A DNA stretch of 64,000 bases from Haematospirillum sp. H4485 (GTDB lineage: Bacteria; Pseudomonadota; Alphaproteobacteria; Rhodospirillales; Rhodospirillaceae). Position numbers and translations under genes: made by a program. The DNA is taken from NCBI RefSeq assembly GCF_012102745.1, contig NZ_JAAVSY010000008.1, positions 1 through 64,000 on the forward strand. The letters are read 5' to 3'. Below are positions 8,006 through 16,865 of this stretch, piece after piece (positions within the stretch are counted from its first letter, which is position 1; each line of letters starts with the position of its first letter). Under the pieces are notes generated by a model, which saw nothing but the letters and a program-made list of their open reading frames with translations, searched no databases and had not been told where the DNA came from.

Positions 8006-10639
8006 TCAGCCAGCAAGGCTGGACCGGATCGCGTCCAGCGCTGCCCCGGAAGCAGCACCATCCGGTCCCCCGGCCTGGGCCATGTCGGGACGACCACCGC
8101 CTCCCTTGCCGCCAACAACAGACGAACCAGCCCGAACCAGATCTACGGCATTGAAACGACTGGCCAGATCGGGGGAGACAGCCACAACCAGACTCGCCTT
8201 TCCTTCAAAGGACGAAGCCAAGGCAACAACTCCCGATCCAATCTGGCGCATAAGGTCATCGGCAATCCCCTTGAGGTCCTTGCCAGGCACATCATCCAAC
8301 AGCCGTGACACGAAAGAGATACCATCAACCGTCACTGGCTCAACCCCTTGCCCACCTGCTCCACCCCCAAGAGCAGCCTTCCGACGCAGGTCTTCCAGCT
8401 CACGTTCAAGCCGGCGACGTTCCTCTACCAGCGCGGCAACACGATCCGGAACCTCTGCGGGAGCAGCCTTCAGCGCCTCAGCAGCCTTGGACAACAGCCC
8501 CTCGCGGACAGAAATCCAGTCCAGAGCCCCCCGACCGGTGACCGCCTCGATCCGGCGCACACCGGCACCAACCGCACTTTCGGACACGATCCGCAACAAA
8601 CCAATATCGCCGGTACGGTTAACATGCGTGCCGCCGCACAGCTCCGTTGACACATCCCCCATACTGACAACACGCACCTCATCACCGTACTTCTCACCAA
8701 ACAAGGCCATAGCACCAGCCTTGATAGCGGAATCAGGATCCATCAGACGGGTGACAACCTCGACATTGGCCCGGATTGCCGCGTTGACATCAGCCTCGAC
8801 AACGGCAATCTCCGCAGCGGTCACCGCACGGGGATGCGCAATGTCAAAGCGCAGACGATCAGCATCAACCAAAGACCCCTTCTGGGTAACATGTTCCCCA
8901 AGCCGCCGGCGCAAGGCTGTGTGCAGCAGGTGCGTGGCCGAATGATTGGCCCGGATGGCCAGGCGGGTTTCCGTATCCACTTTCAGGAATACGGCACCAC
9001 CAACCGCAAGCGCTCCTTCGTCCACAACGCCGGTATGTACAATCAGATCACCCAGCTTCTTCTGGGTATCAGTTACGGATACGCGCCCCGTACCCTCGAC
9101 AAGAGCAATGACCCCACGGTCACCGACCTGGCCACCGGATTCGCCGTAAAACGGGCTTTGATTCACCACAACAGAAACGGTTTGCCCCGCTTCGGCACGG
9201 TCCACACGCTTGCCATCGACAAGCAGGGCCAGGATCTTGCCCTCGGCCTCATCGGTGGCATACCCCAGAAACTCGGTTGCCCCGACGCTCTCACGCAGTT
9301 CGAACCAGACAGCATCGGTTGCCGCCTCACCCGAACCAGCCCAGGACTTGCGCGCCTTCTCACGCGCTTGGTCCATGGCTGTATGGAAGCCGTCCAGATC
9401 AACGGTATACCCCTCGCCACGCAGGGCGTCCTGGGTCAGGTCCAGCGGGAAGCCATAAGTATCGTACAGGGTAAAGGCAACACCACCGGGCAAGGTCCCA
9501 CCAGAGGGCAGACGCTCTTTCTCCGCATCCAGCAGACGCAGGCCACGCTCCAGCATCTGGCGGAAACGGGTTTCTTCCAGACGCAGGGTCTCGACAATCA
9601 GGGCATGGGCACGCTCCAGCTCATGGAATGCCAGGCCCATGGCCCGCAGCAAGGCGGGCACAAGACGGTACATGACCGGTTCCCGGCATCCCATGATATG
9701 GGCATGACGCATGGCCCGGCGCATAATCCGGCGCAGGACATAACCCCGCCCCTCGTTGGACGGCAGAACACCATCGGCAATCAGGAAGCATGCCGCACGC
9801 AGGTGATCGGCGATCACACGGTGACTTACCTTGTGCGGACCATCCGGATCCGTATTGGCAACATCGGCCACGGCTTCGATCAGGCCACGCATCAGATCAA
9901 TATCGTAATTATCGTGCTTGCCCTGAAGAATGGCGGCAAAGCGTTCCAGACCCATCCCCGTATCAATGGACGGTCGGGGCAGATTGATCCGGGTTTCGGC
10001 ATCAACCTGTTCAAATTGCATGAAAACCAGGTTCCAGATTTCGATAAAACGGTCGCCATCCTGATCAGCGCTGCCAGGAGGACCACCGGCAATACCCGGA
10101 CCATGGTCAAAGAAGATTTCCGAACACGGACCACACGGACCCGTCTCCCCCATCATCCAGAAATTATCCATCGTTGGAATGCGAATGATACGGCTGTCCG
10201 GCAGACCTGATATGCGACGCCACAAACCGGCGGCGTCCTCGTCCGAAGTGTGCACCGTCACCAGAAGCCGGTCAGCAGGCAGACCAAACTCACGGGTCAC
10301 CAGCGTCCAGGCATGATGGATGGCCTCTTCCTTGAAATAATCACCGAAAGAGAAATTTCCCAGCATTTCAAAGAAGGTGTGATGACGGGCTGTATACCCC
10401 ACATTGTCGAGATCGTTGTGCTTTCCCCCTGCCCGAACACACTTCTGCGAACTGGCCGCCCGCGTCCATGGGCGCGTTTCCTGACCGGTAAAGACATTCT
10501 TGAACTGCACCATCCCCGCATTGGTGAACATCAGCGTCGGATCATTACGGGGCACCAGGGGGCTTGACTCAACGATCTGGTGGCCATGACGACCAAAATA
10601 GTCAAGAAAAGTGGCACGGATATCATTGGTTGTCTTCAT
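8006..10639 (-). CDS. alaS: Alanyl-tRNA synthetase
   Basis: At 877 residues this is the full normal length for AlaS, which charges tRNA-Ala and edits mischarged Ser/Gly. The N-terminal class II catalytic domain opens with [20 protein letters not shown], with motif 2 around [14 protein letters not shown]. The editing domain carries the zinc ligands in [11 protein letters not shown] and [13 protein letters not shown]. The C-terminal oligomerisation domain ends in a glycine-rich tail ([17 protein letters not shown]). It is flanked by the phasin and threonine aldolase genes on the same strand, with 90 bp between ltaE and alaS boundaries. Nothing is unusual in the sequence. Confidence 0.98.
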   Translation of the reverse strand: MKTTNDIRATFLDYFGRHGHQIVESSPLVPRNDPTLMFTNAGMVQFKNVFTGQETRPWTRAASSQKCVRAGGKHNDLDNVGYTARHHTFFEMLGNFSFGDYFKEEAIHHAWTLVTREFGLPADRLLVTVHTSDEDAAGLWRRISGLPDSRIIRIPTMDNFWMMGETGPCGPCSEIFFDHGPGIAGGPPGSADQDGDRFIEIWNLVFMQFEQVDAETRINLPRPSIDTGMGLERFAAILQGKHDNYDIDLMRGLIEAVADVANTDPDGPHKVSHRVIADHLRAACFLIADGVLPSNEGRGYVLRRIMRRAMRHAHIMGCREPVMYRLVPALLRAMGLAFHELERAHALIVETLRLEETRFRQMLERGLRLLDAEKERLPSGGTLPGGVAFTLYDTYGFPLDLTQDALRGEGYTVDLDGFHTAMDQAREKARKSWAGSGEAATDAVWFELRESVGATEFLGYATDEAEGKILALLVDGKRVDRAEAGQTVSVVVNQSPFYGESGGQVGDRGVIALVEGTGRVSVTDTQKKLGDLIVHTGVVDEGALAVGGAVFLKVDTETRLAIRANHSATHLLHTALRRRLGEHVTQKGSLVDADRLRFDIAHPRAVTAAEIAVVEADVNAAIRANVEVVTRLMDPDSAIKAGAMALFGEKYGDEVRVVSMGDVSTELCGGTHVNRTGDIGLLRIVSESAVGAGVRRIEAVTGRGALDWISVREGLLSKAAEALKAAPAEVPDRVAALVEERRRLERELEDLRRKAALGGGAGGQGVEPVTVDGISFVSRLLDDVPGKDLKGIADDLMRQIGSGVVALASSFEGKASLVVAVSPDLASRFNAVDLVRAGSSVVGGKGGGGRPDMAQAGGPDGAASGAALDAIRSSLAG

Positions 10640-10729
10640 GGGGGTACTTCTTCAGACTGGGGCGCAGCGGACGTTCATAATCCTGAATGGCCAGTTCTAG
10701 GACGACGTGGAGACGCTGTAAAGACGGAG

Positions 10730-11794
10730 TCAACCAACACCGGACAGAGACCCGGAAAGGGTCTGCACCATTTCCAAGACACTGTCTACATCCTCGACGC
10801 TGGTGGCAAAGGAACAAACCATACGGACAACATCAGGCCCAAGGTCCGACCATGGGCAGAAACCAATACCGGAGGCCGAGAGCGCATCGGCCATGCCCGG
10901 AGCCAGGCGCACAAAGACCTCGTTAACCTGAACCGGCATGACAAGTTCCACACCCGGGAGATCACCAAGACCAGCAGCAAGGCGCGCGGCCATGGCGTTG
11001 GCATTGTATGCATTGCGTAGCCAAAGGCCATCATCCAGCATCGCTTCCAGCTGGGCACTCACAAAACGGCTCTTGCTGAGAAGGTGGCCGGTCCGCTTCA
11101 GAAGATGCCCGAAGGTGTCCGCATGCCGGGGATCAAAGAACAAAACAGCCTCTGCCGCCCATGCCCCGTTCTTGGTTGCCCCGAATGACAAGGCGTCCAC
11201 CCCGGCCCTCCAAGTCATATCCGCCGGAGAAACACCCGTCGCCATAACGGCATTGGCAAAACGTGCACCGTCCATGTGCACAGCCATTCCCAAGCACCGG
11301 GCAACGGAGCATACAGCCTCGATCTCATCAAGGCTGTAAACCGTTCCAAGTTCGGTAGCCTGCGTCAGGGTCACAGCCGCAGCCCTGGCACGATGAATTC
11401 CATGGGAAGAGGAACGGGAAAAGGCCACCTCCACGCCTTCGGGTGACAGTTTAGCCTGCTCTCCCGGAACGGGAATCAACTGGACCCCACCACCCAAAAC
11501 CGTCGGCGCAGCAGCCTCATCACCCATTACATGGCTGTCCTGCTGACAGATAATACTGCCCCAGGGCGGACACAGGGCAGACAGGGACAAGCTGTTGGCA
11601 GCGGTTCCCGTTATAACCGGCCACATGACCAGATCAGGCTTCTCGAACACTTCCCGGAAGGAATCCTGGGCCCGGGCTGTCCAGTCATCAGCGCCATAGC
11701 CAGCTGCACTGCCAACCGATGCCACCGTCAAGGCATGCAGGATCTCCGGCGAACAGCCATCAACATTGTCAGACGTCAAATTTATGTTTTTCAT
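10730..11794 (-). CDS. ltaE: Low-specificity L-threonine aldolase (PLP)
   Basis: This cleaves L-threonine or L-allo-threonine to glycine and acetaldehyde using pyridoxal phosphate. It has the fold-type I beta-eliminating-lyase pattern: NLTSDNVDGCSPEIL at the N-terminus, GTAANSLSLSAL, HMDGARFANA, and the PLP lysine in SFGATKNGAW. From the chosen ATG it is 354 residues, typical for the family. The start was placed at MKNINLTSDN (11794) because the family begins here; the ribosome site is weak, and a 23-codon in-frame extension to 11863 is possible. It lies upstream of alaS in the same direction and opposite to the amino-acid importer across an AT-rich intergenic region. Confidence 0.9.
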   Translation of the reverse strand: MKNINLTSDNVDGCSPEILHALTVASVGSAAGYGADDWTARAQDSFREVFEKPDLVMWPVITGTAANSLSLSALCPPWGSIICQQDSHVMGDEAAAPTVLGGGVQLIPVPGEQAKLSPEGVEVAFSRSSSHGIHRARAAAVTLTQATELGTVYSLDEIEAVCSVARCLGMAVHMDGARFANAVMATGVSPADMTWRAGVDALSFGATKNGAWAAEAVLFFDPRHADTFGHLLKRTGHLLSKSRFVSAQLEAMLDDGLWLRNAYNANAMAARLAAGLGDLPGVELVMPVQVNEVFVRLAPGMADALSASGIGFCPWSDLGPDVVRMVCSFATSVEDVDSVLEMVQTLSGSLSGVG

Positions 11795-11895
11795 GCCCAG
11801 GCACCCGACCACACCCTTAAATCCGTGGGAAACGTACAGGACTGCCGTACTTCCAGGCAACAAGGATCACAGAGGAGCGAACGGACATGAATTAA

Positions 11896-11923
11896 CATAA
11901 TGATGTAAATTTTCGTCATTATG
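11896..11923. promoter_or_regulatory. Inverted repeat, possible operator
   Basis: CATAATGATG and CGTCATTATG are separated by TAAATTTT; 9 of 10 positions are complementary. It lies about 100 bp upstream of ltaE and 340 bp upstream of the importer ATPase start. The regulator is unknown. Confidence 0.45.
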
Positions 11924-12137
11924 ACGGATATAACTACAAATATGATGCACAAAGACGACAAGAACATCCCAGAATGATGACTGAAAGATAAATACATGTA
12001 GAAGGATGCGATATAATGAGCATCATGGAGAGAGAAGCAACACGATAAACTATGCAATGAAGCCTGAAAGGCGGATCAATGTGAATAAAACAAGCCGCAA
12101 TTCAAGGACTTTGCGAATCAAATGAAAACAAACATTC

Positions 12138-12166
12138 TTGACAAGATCTGCAAACTGGCACAGAAC
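12138..12166 (+). promoter_or_regulatory. Candidate promoter for amino-acid importer operon
   Basis: A perfect -35 TTGACA (12138) is followed after 17 bp by CAGAAC, a weak -10. A separate TATAAT at 12012-12017 lacks a good -35. Either would serve the importer genes. Confidence 0.35.
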
Positions 12167-12235
12167 AAGCCCTCTTCTGCAATTCCGGGGCACAAGCAAG
12201 ACCATTGCGCTCCGGCTCCCGCTGTCGAGGATACG

Positions 12236-13033
12236 GTGCAAAGTGAAGCGATCCCCGGTGACAACAGGGCTGTTGCCCTGGTTGCCGACAATATCCACAA
12301 GAGCTACCATGGACTGGAGGTCCTGAAGGGCGTTTCCCTTACAGCTCTTGAAGGCGATGTCATCTCTGTCATTGGCTCCTCGGGGTCGGGAAAAAGCACG
12401 TTCCTGCGATGCCTGAACCTGCTGGAAGTGCCGGATTCAGGTACGATCCGCATTGGGGAAGAAGAAATCCGCATGCGCCCCGACCGTAACGGGGGCATGG
12501 CTGTTGCCAGCGAACGACAGGTGACCGCACTGCGACGCCGCTTGGGCTTTGTCTTCCAGAACTTCAACCTGTGGCCACACATGACCATTCTGGAGAATGT
12601 GTCCGAAGGCCCTGTCCAGGTTCTCGGCCTCTCCCGGCGAGAGGCAAATGAAAAGGCTGAAGCTCTTCTGGCCAAGGTGGGTATTGCAGACAAGCGTCAC
12701 GTACACCCGTCCCATCTTTCCGGTGGGCAGCAGCAACGGGCGGCCATAGCCAGGGCCATGGCGATGGATCCGCAGGTTATCCTGTTCGACGAACCAACCA
12801 GTGCCCTGGACCCCGAGCTGGTGGCAGAGGTGCTTGGTGTCATGCGTGGACTGGCCGAGGAAGGCCGGACAATGCTGGTTGTCACACACGAAATGAGCTT
12901 TGCCCGTGATGTTTCGAACCGGGTTGTCTTCCTGCACCAGGGGCGGATAGAAGAAGAGGGACATCCATCTCAGGTCATGACCAACCCATCATCACCCCGG
13001 CTGCGTCAGTTCCTTTCCAGCCACCTGTCCTGA
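12236..13033 (+). CDS. Polar amino-acid ABC transporter, ATP-binding protein
   Basis: The ATPase of a HisP/ArtP/OccP-type importer. It has Walker [10 protein letters not shown]-loop [13 protein letters not shown], signature LSGGQQQR, Walker [13 protein letters not shown] and switch His VTHEMSF, all canonical. The GTG at 12236 was chosen: GAGG lies 5 nt upstream and the resulting 265 residues match the family. An ATG at 12122 would add 38 residues ([12 protein letters not shown]...) with a distant AAGGA and no domain match. It is the first gene of a four-gene operon with a binding protein and two permeases. The substrate is probably a basic or other polar amino acid, but cannot be fixed from sequence. 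Confidence 0.93.
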   Translation: MQSEAIPGDNRAVALVADNIHKSYHGLEVLKGVSLTALEGDVISVIGSSGSGKSTFLRCLNLLEVPDSGTIRIGEEEIRMRPDRNGGMAVASERQVTALRRRLGFVFQNFNLWPHMTILENVSEGPVQVLGLSRREANEKAEALLAKVGIADKRHVHPSHLSGGQQQRAAIARAMAMDPQVILFDEPTSALDPELVAEVLGVMRGLAEEGRTMLVVTHEMSFARDVSNRVVFLHQGRIEEEGHPSQVMTNPSSPRLRQFLSSHLS

Positions 13034-13088
13034 GCGGCATAATAAAAACAGTCAATCATAACCCCGAAAACGCAAGGAGGGTGCTCTC

Positions 13089-13838
13089 GTGGAAAAAATT
13101 GTCAGCTGTATCATGGCGGCGGTTCTTGCTTTTGCGTCTGCATCCGGCGCTGTTGCTGCCGAAAAGATCCGCATTGTAACCGAGGGAACCTACCCCCCGT
13201 TCAGCAGCGTCAACGGCAAGGGAGAGTTGGTCGGCTTTGATGTCGATATTGCCAAGGCCCTGTGCAAAACCATGAAGGCGGAGTGTGAAATTGTCACCCA
13301 GAACTGGGATGGCATTATCCCCGGCCTTATGGCACGAAAGTACGATGCAGTCATTGCCTCAATGTCGATTACTGAAGAACGCAAGAAAGCAGTTGATTTC
13401 ACAAGCCCTTACTACTCGAACAAGCTACAGTTCAGTGGTCCGAAGAGCAAGCCGCTGGATATCTCCAGGGCAGGCCTGCGGGGGAAGACTATTGGTGCCC
13501 AACGCGCGACATTTGCGGCAATCTGGTTTGAACAGAACTACAAGGGCGTGGACCTGAAGCTCTATGCCGGCCAGGAAGAAGTCTTTTCCGATATGGCATC
13601 CGGACGCTTGGATGGCATCATCGCCGATGTTTATGTCACCTATGACTGGCTGCAGTCGAAAATGGGGGAAAAATTCGAGTTCAAGGGTCCGGTCCTTTAC
13701 GATGGTGACAAGGTCGGCATTGCCGTGCGCAAGGGGGATGCCCTGCGTGAACGCCTGAACAGCGCCCTCAAGACCATTCGCGAGAATGGAACCTACGCAA
13801 AGATCAACGCGCGTTACTTCCCGTTTGACATCTACTGA
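13089..13838 (+). CDS. Periplasmic amino-acid binding protein (SBP family 3)
   Basis: A solute-binding protein of 249 residues. The cleavable signal peptide is about 24 residues (hydrophobic core IMAAVLAFASASGAVAA, cut before EKIRIV). The mature protein starts with the family signature IRIVTEGTYPPFSSVNGKGE, followed by GFDVDIAKALC and the MSITEERKKAVDFT motif typical of lysine/arginine/ornithine and histidine binding proteins. The start is GTG, with a strong AAGGAGG ribosome site 9 nt upstream. It captures ligand in the periplasm and delivers it to the permeases encoded downstream. Specificity for a basic amino acid is a reasonable guess only. Confidence 0.93.
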   Translation: MEKIVSCIMAAVLAFASASGAVAAEKIRIVTEGTYPPFSSVNGKGELVGFDVDIAKALCKTMKAECEIVTQNWDGIIPGLMARKYDAVIASMSITEERKKAVDFTSPYYSNKLQFSGPKSKPLDISRAGLRGKTIGAQRATFAAIWFEQNYKGVDLKLYAGQEEVFSDMASGRLDGIIADVYVTYDWLQSKMGEKFEFKGPVLYDGDKVGIAVRKGDALRERLNSALKTIRENGTYAKINARYFPFDIY

Positions 13839-13904
13839 TACCCACCACGGTGGCCTGCCGCTTTGTGACAGAAGCAAAGGCCGCCAACCGTAGAGGATTG
13901 TATC

Positions 13905-14576
13905 TTGCTATACGGCTTTGGCCTACAACTCCTGGAAGGTCTTCTCGTGACCGTGCAGGTCTCTGTGGTTTCTGTGTGCATTGGTATTGTGTTGGGCATG
14001 GCCGGCGGAACGGCCAAGGTCTATGGCCCTGCGCCCCTGCGGGGACTGGCTGAGCTCTATACAATCGTTCTGCGCGGATTACCGGAACTGCTGGTCGTCC
14101 TTCTGGTCTACTATGGTGGTTCGTGGCTGCTGGGCCTGATTCCGGGGTGGCCCCTGGAACTGAAACCTTTTGCGGCCGGATGCCTGGCACTGGCCACAAC
14201 CTTTGGCGCCTATGCCACCGAAGTTTTCCGTGGTGCCCTCCAATCAATCCCCAAGGGGCAGATCGAAGCCGGTACGGCTATAGGATTGGGGCGCTTTCTT
14301 GTATTCCGTCGCATTATCCTGCCCCAGGTCTGGAGGCTGGCCCTTCCCGGACTGGGGAACCTGTTCCTCGTTCTGCTGAAGGACAGCGCCCTGGTCTCTG
14401 TCATCGGTGTGCACGACCTTATGTACAAGGCCGACATGGCCCGTACCGCAACACGGGATTCCTTTACCATGTTTTCTGCAGCCGCTGCCCTGTACCTGCT
14501 GCTGACAGCGGTTACAACCGCCGTACTCCATGTCCTCGAAAAAAGGACATACCACGGCATCCGCCGCCCTGCCTGA
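13905..14576 (+). CDS. Polar amino-acid ABC transporter permease (HisQ/ArtQ type)
   Basis: An inner-membrane subunit of 223 residues with about five transmembrane helices. The start is TTG at 13905, preceded by AGAGGA at a 7-nt spacing; no ATG fits. The coupling EAA-type loop is visible as GALQSIPKGQIEAGTAIGLG near the middle, which contacts the ATPase. It is 66 bp after the binding protein and 12 bp before the second permease, so it is cotranscribed. The two permeases together form the heterodimeric pore. Confidence 0.92.
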   Translation: MLYGFGLQLLEGLLVTVQVSVVSVCIGIVLGMAGGTAKVYGPAPLRGLAELYTIVLRGLPELLVVLLVYYGGSWLLGLIPGWPLELKPFAAGCLALATTFGAYATEVFRGALQSIPKGQIEAGTAIGLGRFLVFRRIILPQVWRLALPGLGNLFLVLLKDSALVSVIGVHDLMYKADMARTATRDSFTMFSAAAALYLLLTAVTTAVLHVLEKRTYHGIRRPA

Positions 14577-14588
14577 GGTTTTACGACC

Positions 14589-15314
14589 ATGGACTTCAGC
14601 CTTGACCTGATGATCTCAAGCCTGCCGCACCTGCTTGACGGCGCGGTTCTGACAGCAGAGCTGGTGACACTTTCAGTCATCATCGGCTTTTTCATTGCCG
14701 TGCCGGTGGGTGTGTTGCGCAGCATCGGGGGGCCTTGGTGGATACAGGCTCTTCCGTGGTCCTACATCTTTTTCTTCCGCGGGACTCCGTTGCTGATCCA
14801 GATCTTCCTGATCTACTACGGGCTCAGCCAGTTTGAAGCTGTTCGTGACAGTCTGTTGTGGCCCCTGTTGCGGGATTCATACTGGTGCGCCCTGATCGCC
14901 TTCACCCTGAATACGGCGGCTTACTCTGCGGAAATACTGCGTGGAAGTATCGTTGCCGTGCCAGCTGGCGAGGTTGAGGCAGCCCACGCCGTGGGGATGA
15001 CGCGTCGACAGGTCATCTGGCGTATTGTCCTGCCAAGGGCCTGCCGGATGTGTCTGCCTGCCTATGGAAACGAGATCATCTTCCTGATCAAGGGGTCTGC
15101 GCTGGCATCCGCCATCACGCTTGCCGAGCTGACGGGAAGTGCAAACATTATTATCGCACGAACTTACAAACCGTTGGAAGTTTTGCTCGCAGCCGGACTG
15201 ATTTATCTGTTGATGATCTACGGCCTGACACTTGCGCTGAAGATGGTTGAACGGCACCTGTCGATTACGCCACCCCGCCTTCCAATTCGGGCCGAAGATA
15301 CAGGTCCTGTCTGA
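14589..15314 (+). CDS. Polar amino-acid ABC transporter permease (HisM/ArtM type)
   Basis: The second permease of the importer, 241 residues. It has the conserved FFRGTPLLIQIFLIYYGLS segment of HisM/GlnP-family permeases and an EAA loop (GSIVAVPAGEVEAAHAVGMT). It begins 12 bp after the first permease with a TGAGG ribosome site. The C-terminus (RHLSITPPRLPIR) is cytoplasmic. It closes the operon; the 140 bp that follow before ppa contain a small GCAGG/CCTGC hairpin but no clear U-tract. Confidence 0.92.
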   Translation: MDFSLDLMISSLPHLLDGAVLTAELVTLSVIIGFFIAVPVGVLRSIGGPWWIQALPWSYIFFFRGTPLLIQIFLIYYGLSQFEAVRDSLLWPLLRDSYWCALIAFTLNTAAYSAEILRGSIVAVPAGEVEAAHAVGMTRRQVIWRIVLPRACRMCLPAYGNEIIFLIKGSALASAITLAELTGSANIIIARTYKPLEVLLAAGLIYLLMIYGLTLALKMVERHLSITPPRLPIRAEDTGPV

Positions 15315-15454
15315 CACGTACAAAACCAACGGGAAACAGAGACCAATTCCCTGGTGCATCCCGGCCATACTGCCATTAGGATTCACCCGTTCTCATCCAG
15401 GTTCGCCACGCAGGCTTTCCTGCTGCAGCAACCGGACAACCGAGGCCATATCAG

Positions 15455-15988
15455 ATGGATATCAAGAAGATCCCTGTCGGAAACAACCCTCCGCATGATG
15501 TCAATGTTATTATTGAGATTCCCCTGCGCAGCGACCCGGTCAAATACGAGGTCGACAAGGAAAGCGGAGCCATGTACGTTGACCGCTTCCTGCACACAGC
15601 CATGCACTATCCGTGCAATTACGGCTTTATACCGCATACCCTTTCCGATGACAATGACCCGATTGATGTCATGGTGGTGAGCAACATGCCTGTGGCTGTC
15701 GGGTCCGTGCTGCGCTCACGCCCTGTCGGGGTCCTGTACATGGAAGATGAGTCCGGCGGGGATGAGAAAATCCTAGCTGTGCCGCATTCGAAACTGCATC
15801 CCTATCACGACAACGTGCAGAACTATACAGACCTGCGCTCAACCCTGATCCGGCAGATCGAGCACTTTTTCGTGCATTACAAAGATCTGGAAGAAGGAAA
15901 ATGGGCAAAGGTCAAGGGCTGGGGTGATGCCGAGGCTGCCGGCCGGGCCATTGCCGAAGCAATCGAACGGGCCAAGCAAAAAGGGTAA
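15455..15988 (+). CDS. ppa: Inorganic pyrophosphatase (family I)
   Basis: A 177-residue soluble pyrophosphatase that hydrolyses PPi to two phosphates and pulls biosynthetic reactions forward. The family I metal site is intact: KYEVDKESGAMYVDR, then YPCNYGFIPHT, and the D-x-D-P-x-D-x-x-x signature as DDNDPIDVMVV. Length and sequence are typical of bacterial hexameric enzymes. It has its own promoter region downstream of the importer operon and ends in a bidirectional terminator shared with phoU. Confidence 0.97.
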   Translation: MDIKKIPVGNNPPHDVNVIIEIPLRSDPVKYEVDKESGAMYVDRFLHTAMHYPCNYGFIPHTLSDDNDPIDVMVVSNMPVAVGSVLRSRPVGVLYMEDESGGDEKILAVPHSKLHPYHDNVQNYTDLRSTLIRQIEHFFVHYKDLEEGKWAKVKGWGDAEAAGRAIAEAIERAKQKG

Positions 15989-16011
15989 GGCGTAGCCGAC
16001 TCAGACAAAGC

Positions 16012-16056
16012 AAAAAGAGACATGGCGGCCCTTTATAGGCCGCCGTGTTGCTTTTT
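16012..16056. terminator. Bidirectional terminator between ppa and phoU
   Basis: The GGCGGCC/GGCCGCC stem (16024-16044) has CTTTTT on its right side and AAAAA on its left. It can therefore terminate both convergent genes. Confidence 0.8.
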
Positions 16057-16075
16057 ACAGTCTTGGAACAGACCC

Positions 16076-16780
16076 TTACAAACTCATCGAAGAGCTATGG
16101 TCCGCCTTGGGGCGCTGCCCGGTCACCTGCTGACCTGTCACAATAAAACAGGTAATCTCGGCCAGATTGGTTGCATGGTCACCAACACGCTCCAGGTTCT
16201 TGGCAATAAACATCAGGTGCGTGCACGGTGTGATATTGCGCGGGTCTTCCATCATATAGGTCAGAAGCTCGCGGAACAGGGATGAGTACAGGTCATCAAC
16301 CTCCCGGTCGCTGTCGCGCACCTTGTGGGCACGGTCTGTATCCTGGGCAAGGAAGGCATCCAGGGATTCCTTGAGAAGGTCGCGCACCAGCCATCCCAAG
16401 CGCAGGACGGACCGAATGGCCGGGATATGTGGTGACTGACGCAACACCTCAACACGATGAGCGGTCGAGGTCGCATGGTCGGCAATCCGCTCCAGGGCCG
16501 AGGCAACCTTGAGCGACGACATGATCAGGCGGAGATCATCGGCAACCGGCTGACGCAGGGCCAGCAGACGCACAACCTGTTCATTAATGCTATCCTCATC
16601 ACCGTCAACCTGACCATCAGCACCGATCACACGCGCCGCCAGATCCGTATCGCCCTGCTCCATGGCCTGAAGAGCTGATACCAGCTGTGTTTCCGCCAAT
16701 CCCCCCATATGGGCAATGGTCTGGTTCAGACGATTGATGTCATGGTCAAACGACCGGACCGTATGCGGATTACCGGGCAC
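16076..16780 (-). CDS. phoU: Phosphate-specific transport regulator PhoU
   Basis: A helical protein of 234 residues made of two PhoU three-helix repeats. The metal-binding motif E-R-x-A-D-H appears as ALERIADHATSTAH in the first repeat and NLERVGDHATNLAE in the second. PhoU represses the Pho regulon by linking the Pst importer to the PhoR kinase. The GTG start has a strong GAGGAGG site 8 nt upstream. It follows phoR by 85 bp on the same strand; the gap contains a GC-rich hairpin followed by T5 that might attenuate. pst genes and phoB are not in this window, which differs from the common pstSCAB-phoU-phoB order. Confidence 0.95.
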   Translation of the reverse strand: MPGNPHTVRSFDHDINRLNQTIAHMGGLAETQLVSALQAMEQGDTDLAARVIGADGQVDGDEDSINEQVVRLLALRQPVADDLRLIMSSLKVASALERIADHATSTAHRVEVLRQSPHIPAIRSVLRLGWLVRDLLKESLDAFLAQDTDRAHKVRDSDREVDDLYSSLFRELLTYMMEDPRNITPCTHLMFIAKNLERVGDHATNLAEITCFIVTGQQVTGQRPKADHSSSMSL

Positions 16781-16865
16781 AGCCTATACCTCCTCAACAA
16801 CAAAAACGGCCCACTCCGGGGCGGGGGCGCATCATTGACCAAAAGCACTGCCGGAGCAACGGATG

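Larger units (their letters stand above)
11795..12235. other. AT-rich divergent intergenic region
   Basis: This 441-bp stretch separates ltaE from the importer operon and holds no convincing gene. Bases 11880-12060 are strikingly AT-rich against the GC-rich surroundings. It contains an imperfect dyad (11896-11923), several ATGATG/CATCAT elements, a consensus TATAAT at 12012 and a TTGACA at 12138. An in-frame ATG at 12122 could extend the importer ATPase by 38 residues, but that segment has no domain-like sequence. Confidence 0.6.

Noticed and set aside
8834-10210. 458-codon plus-strand ORF antisense to alaS
   Set aside because: AlaS is complete on the other strand with all motifs; the antisense product has no recognisable fold and no ribosome site.
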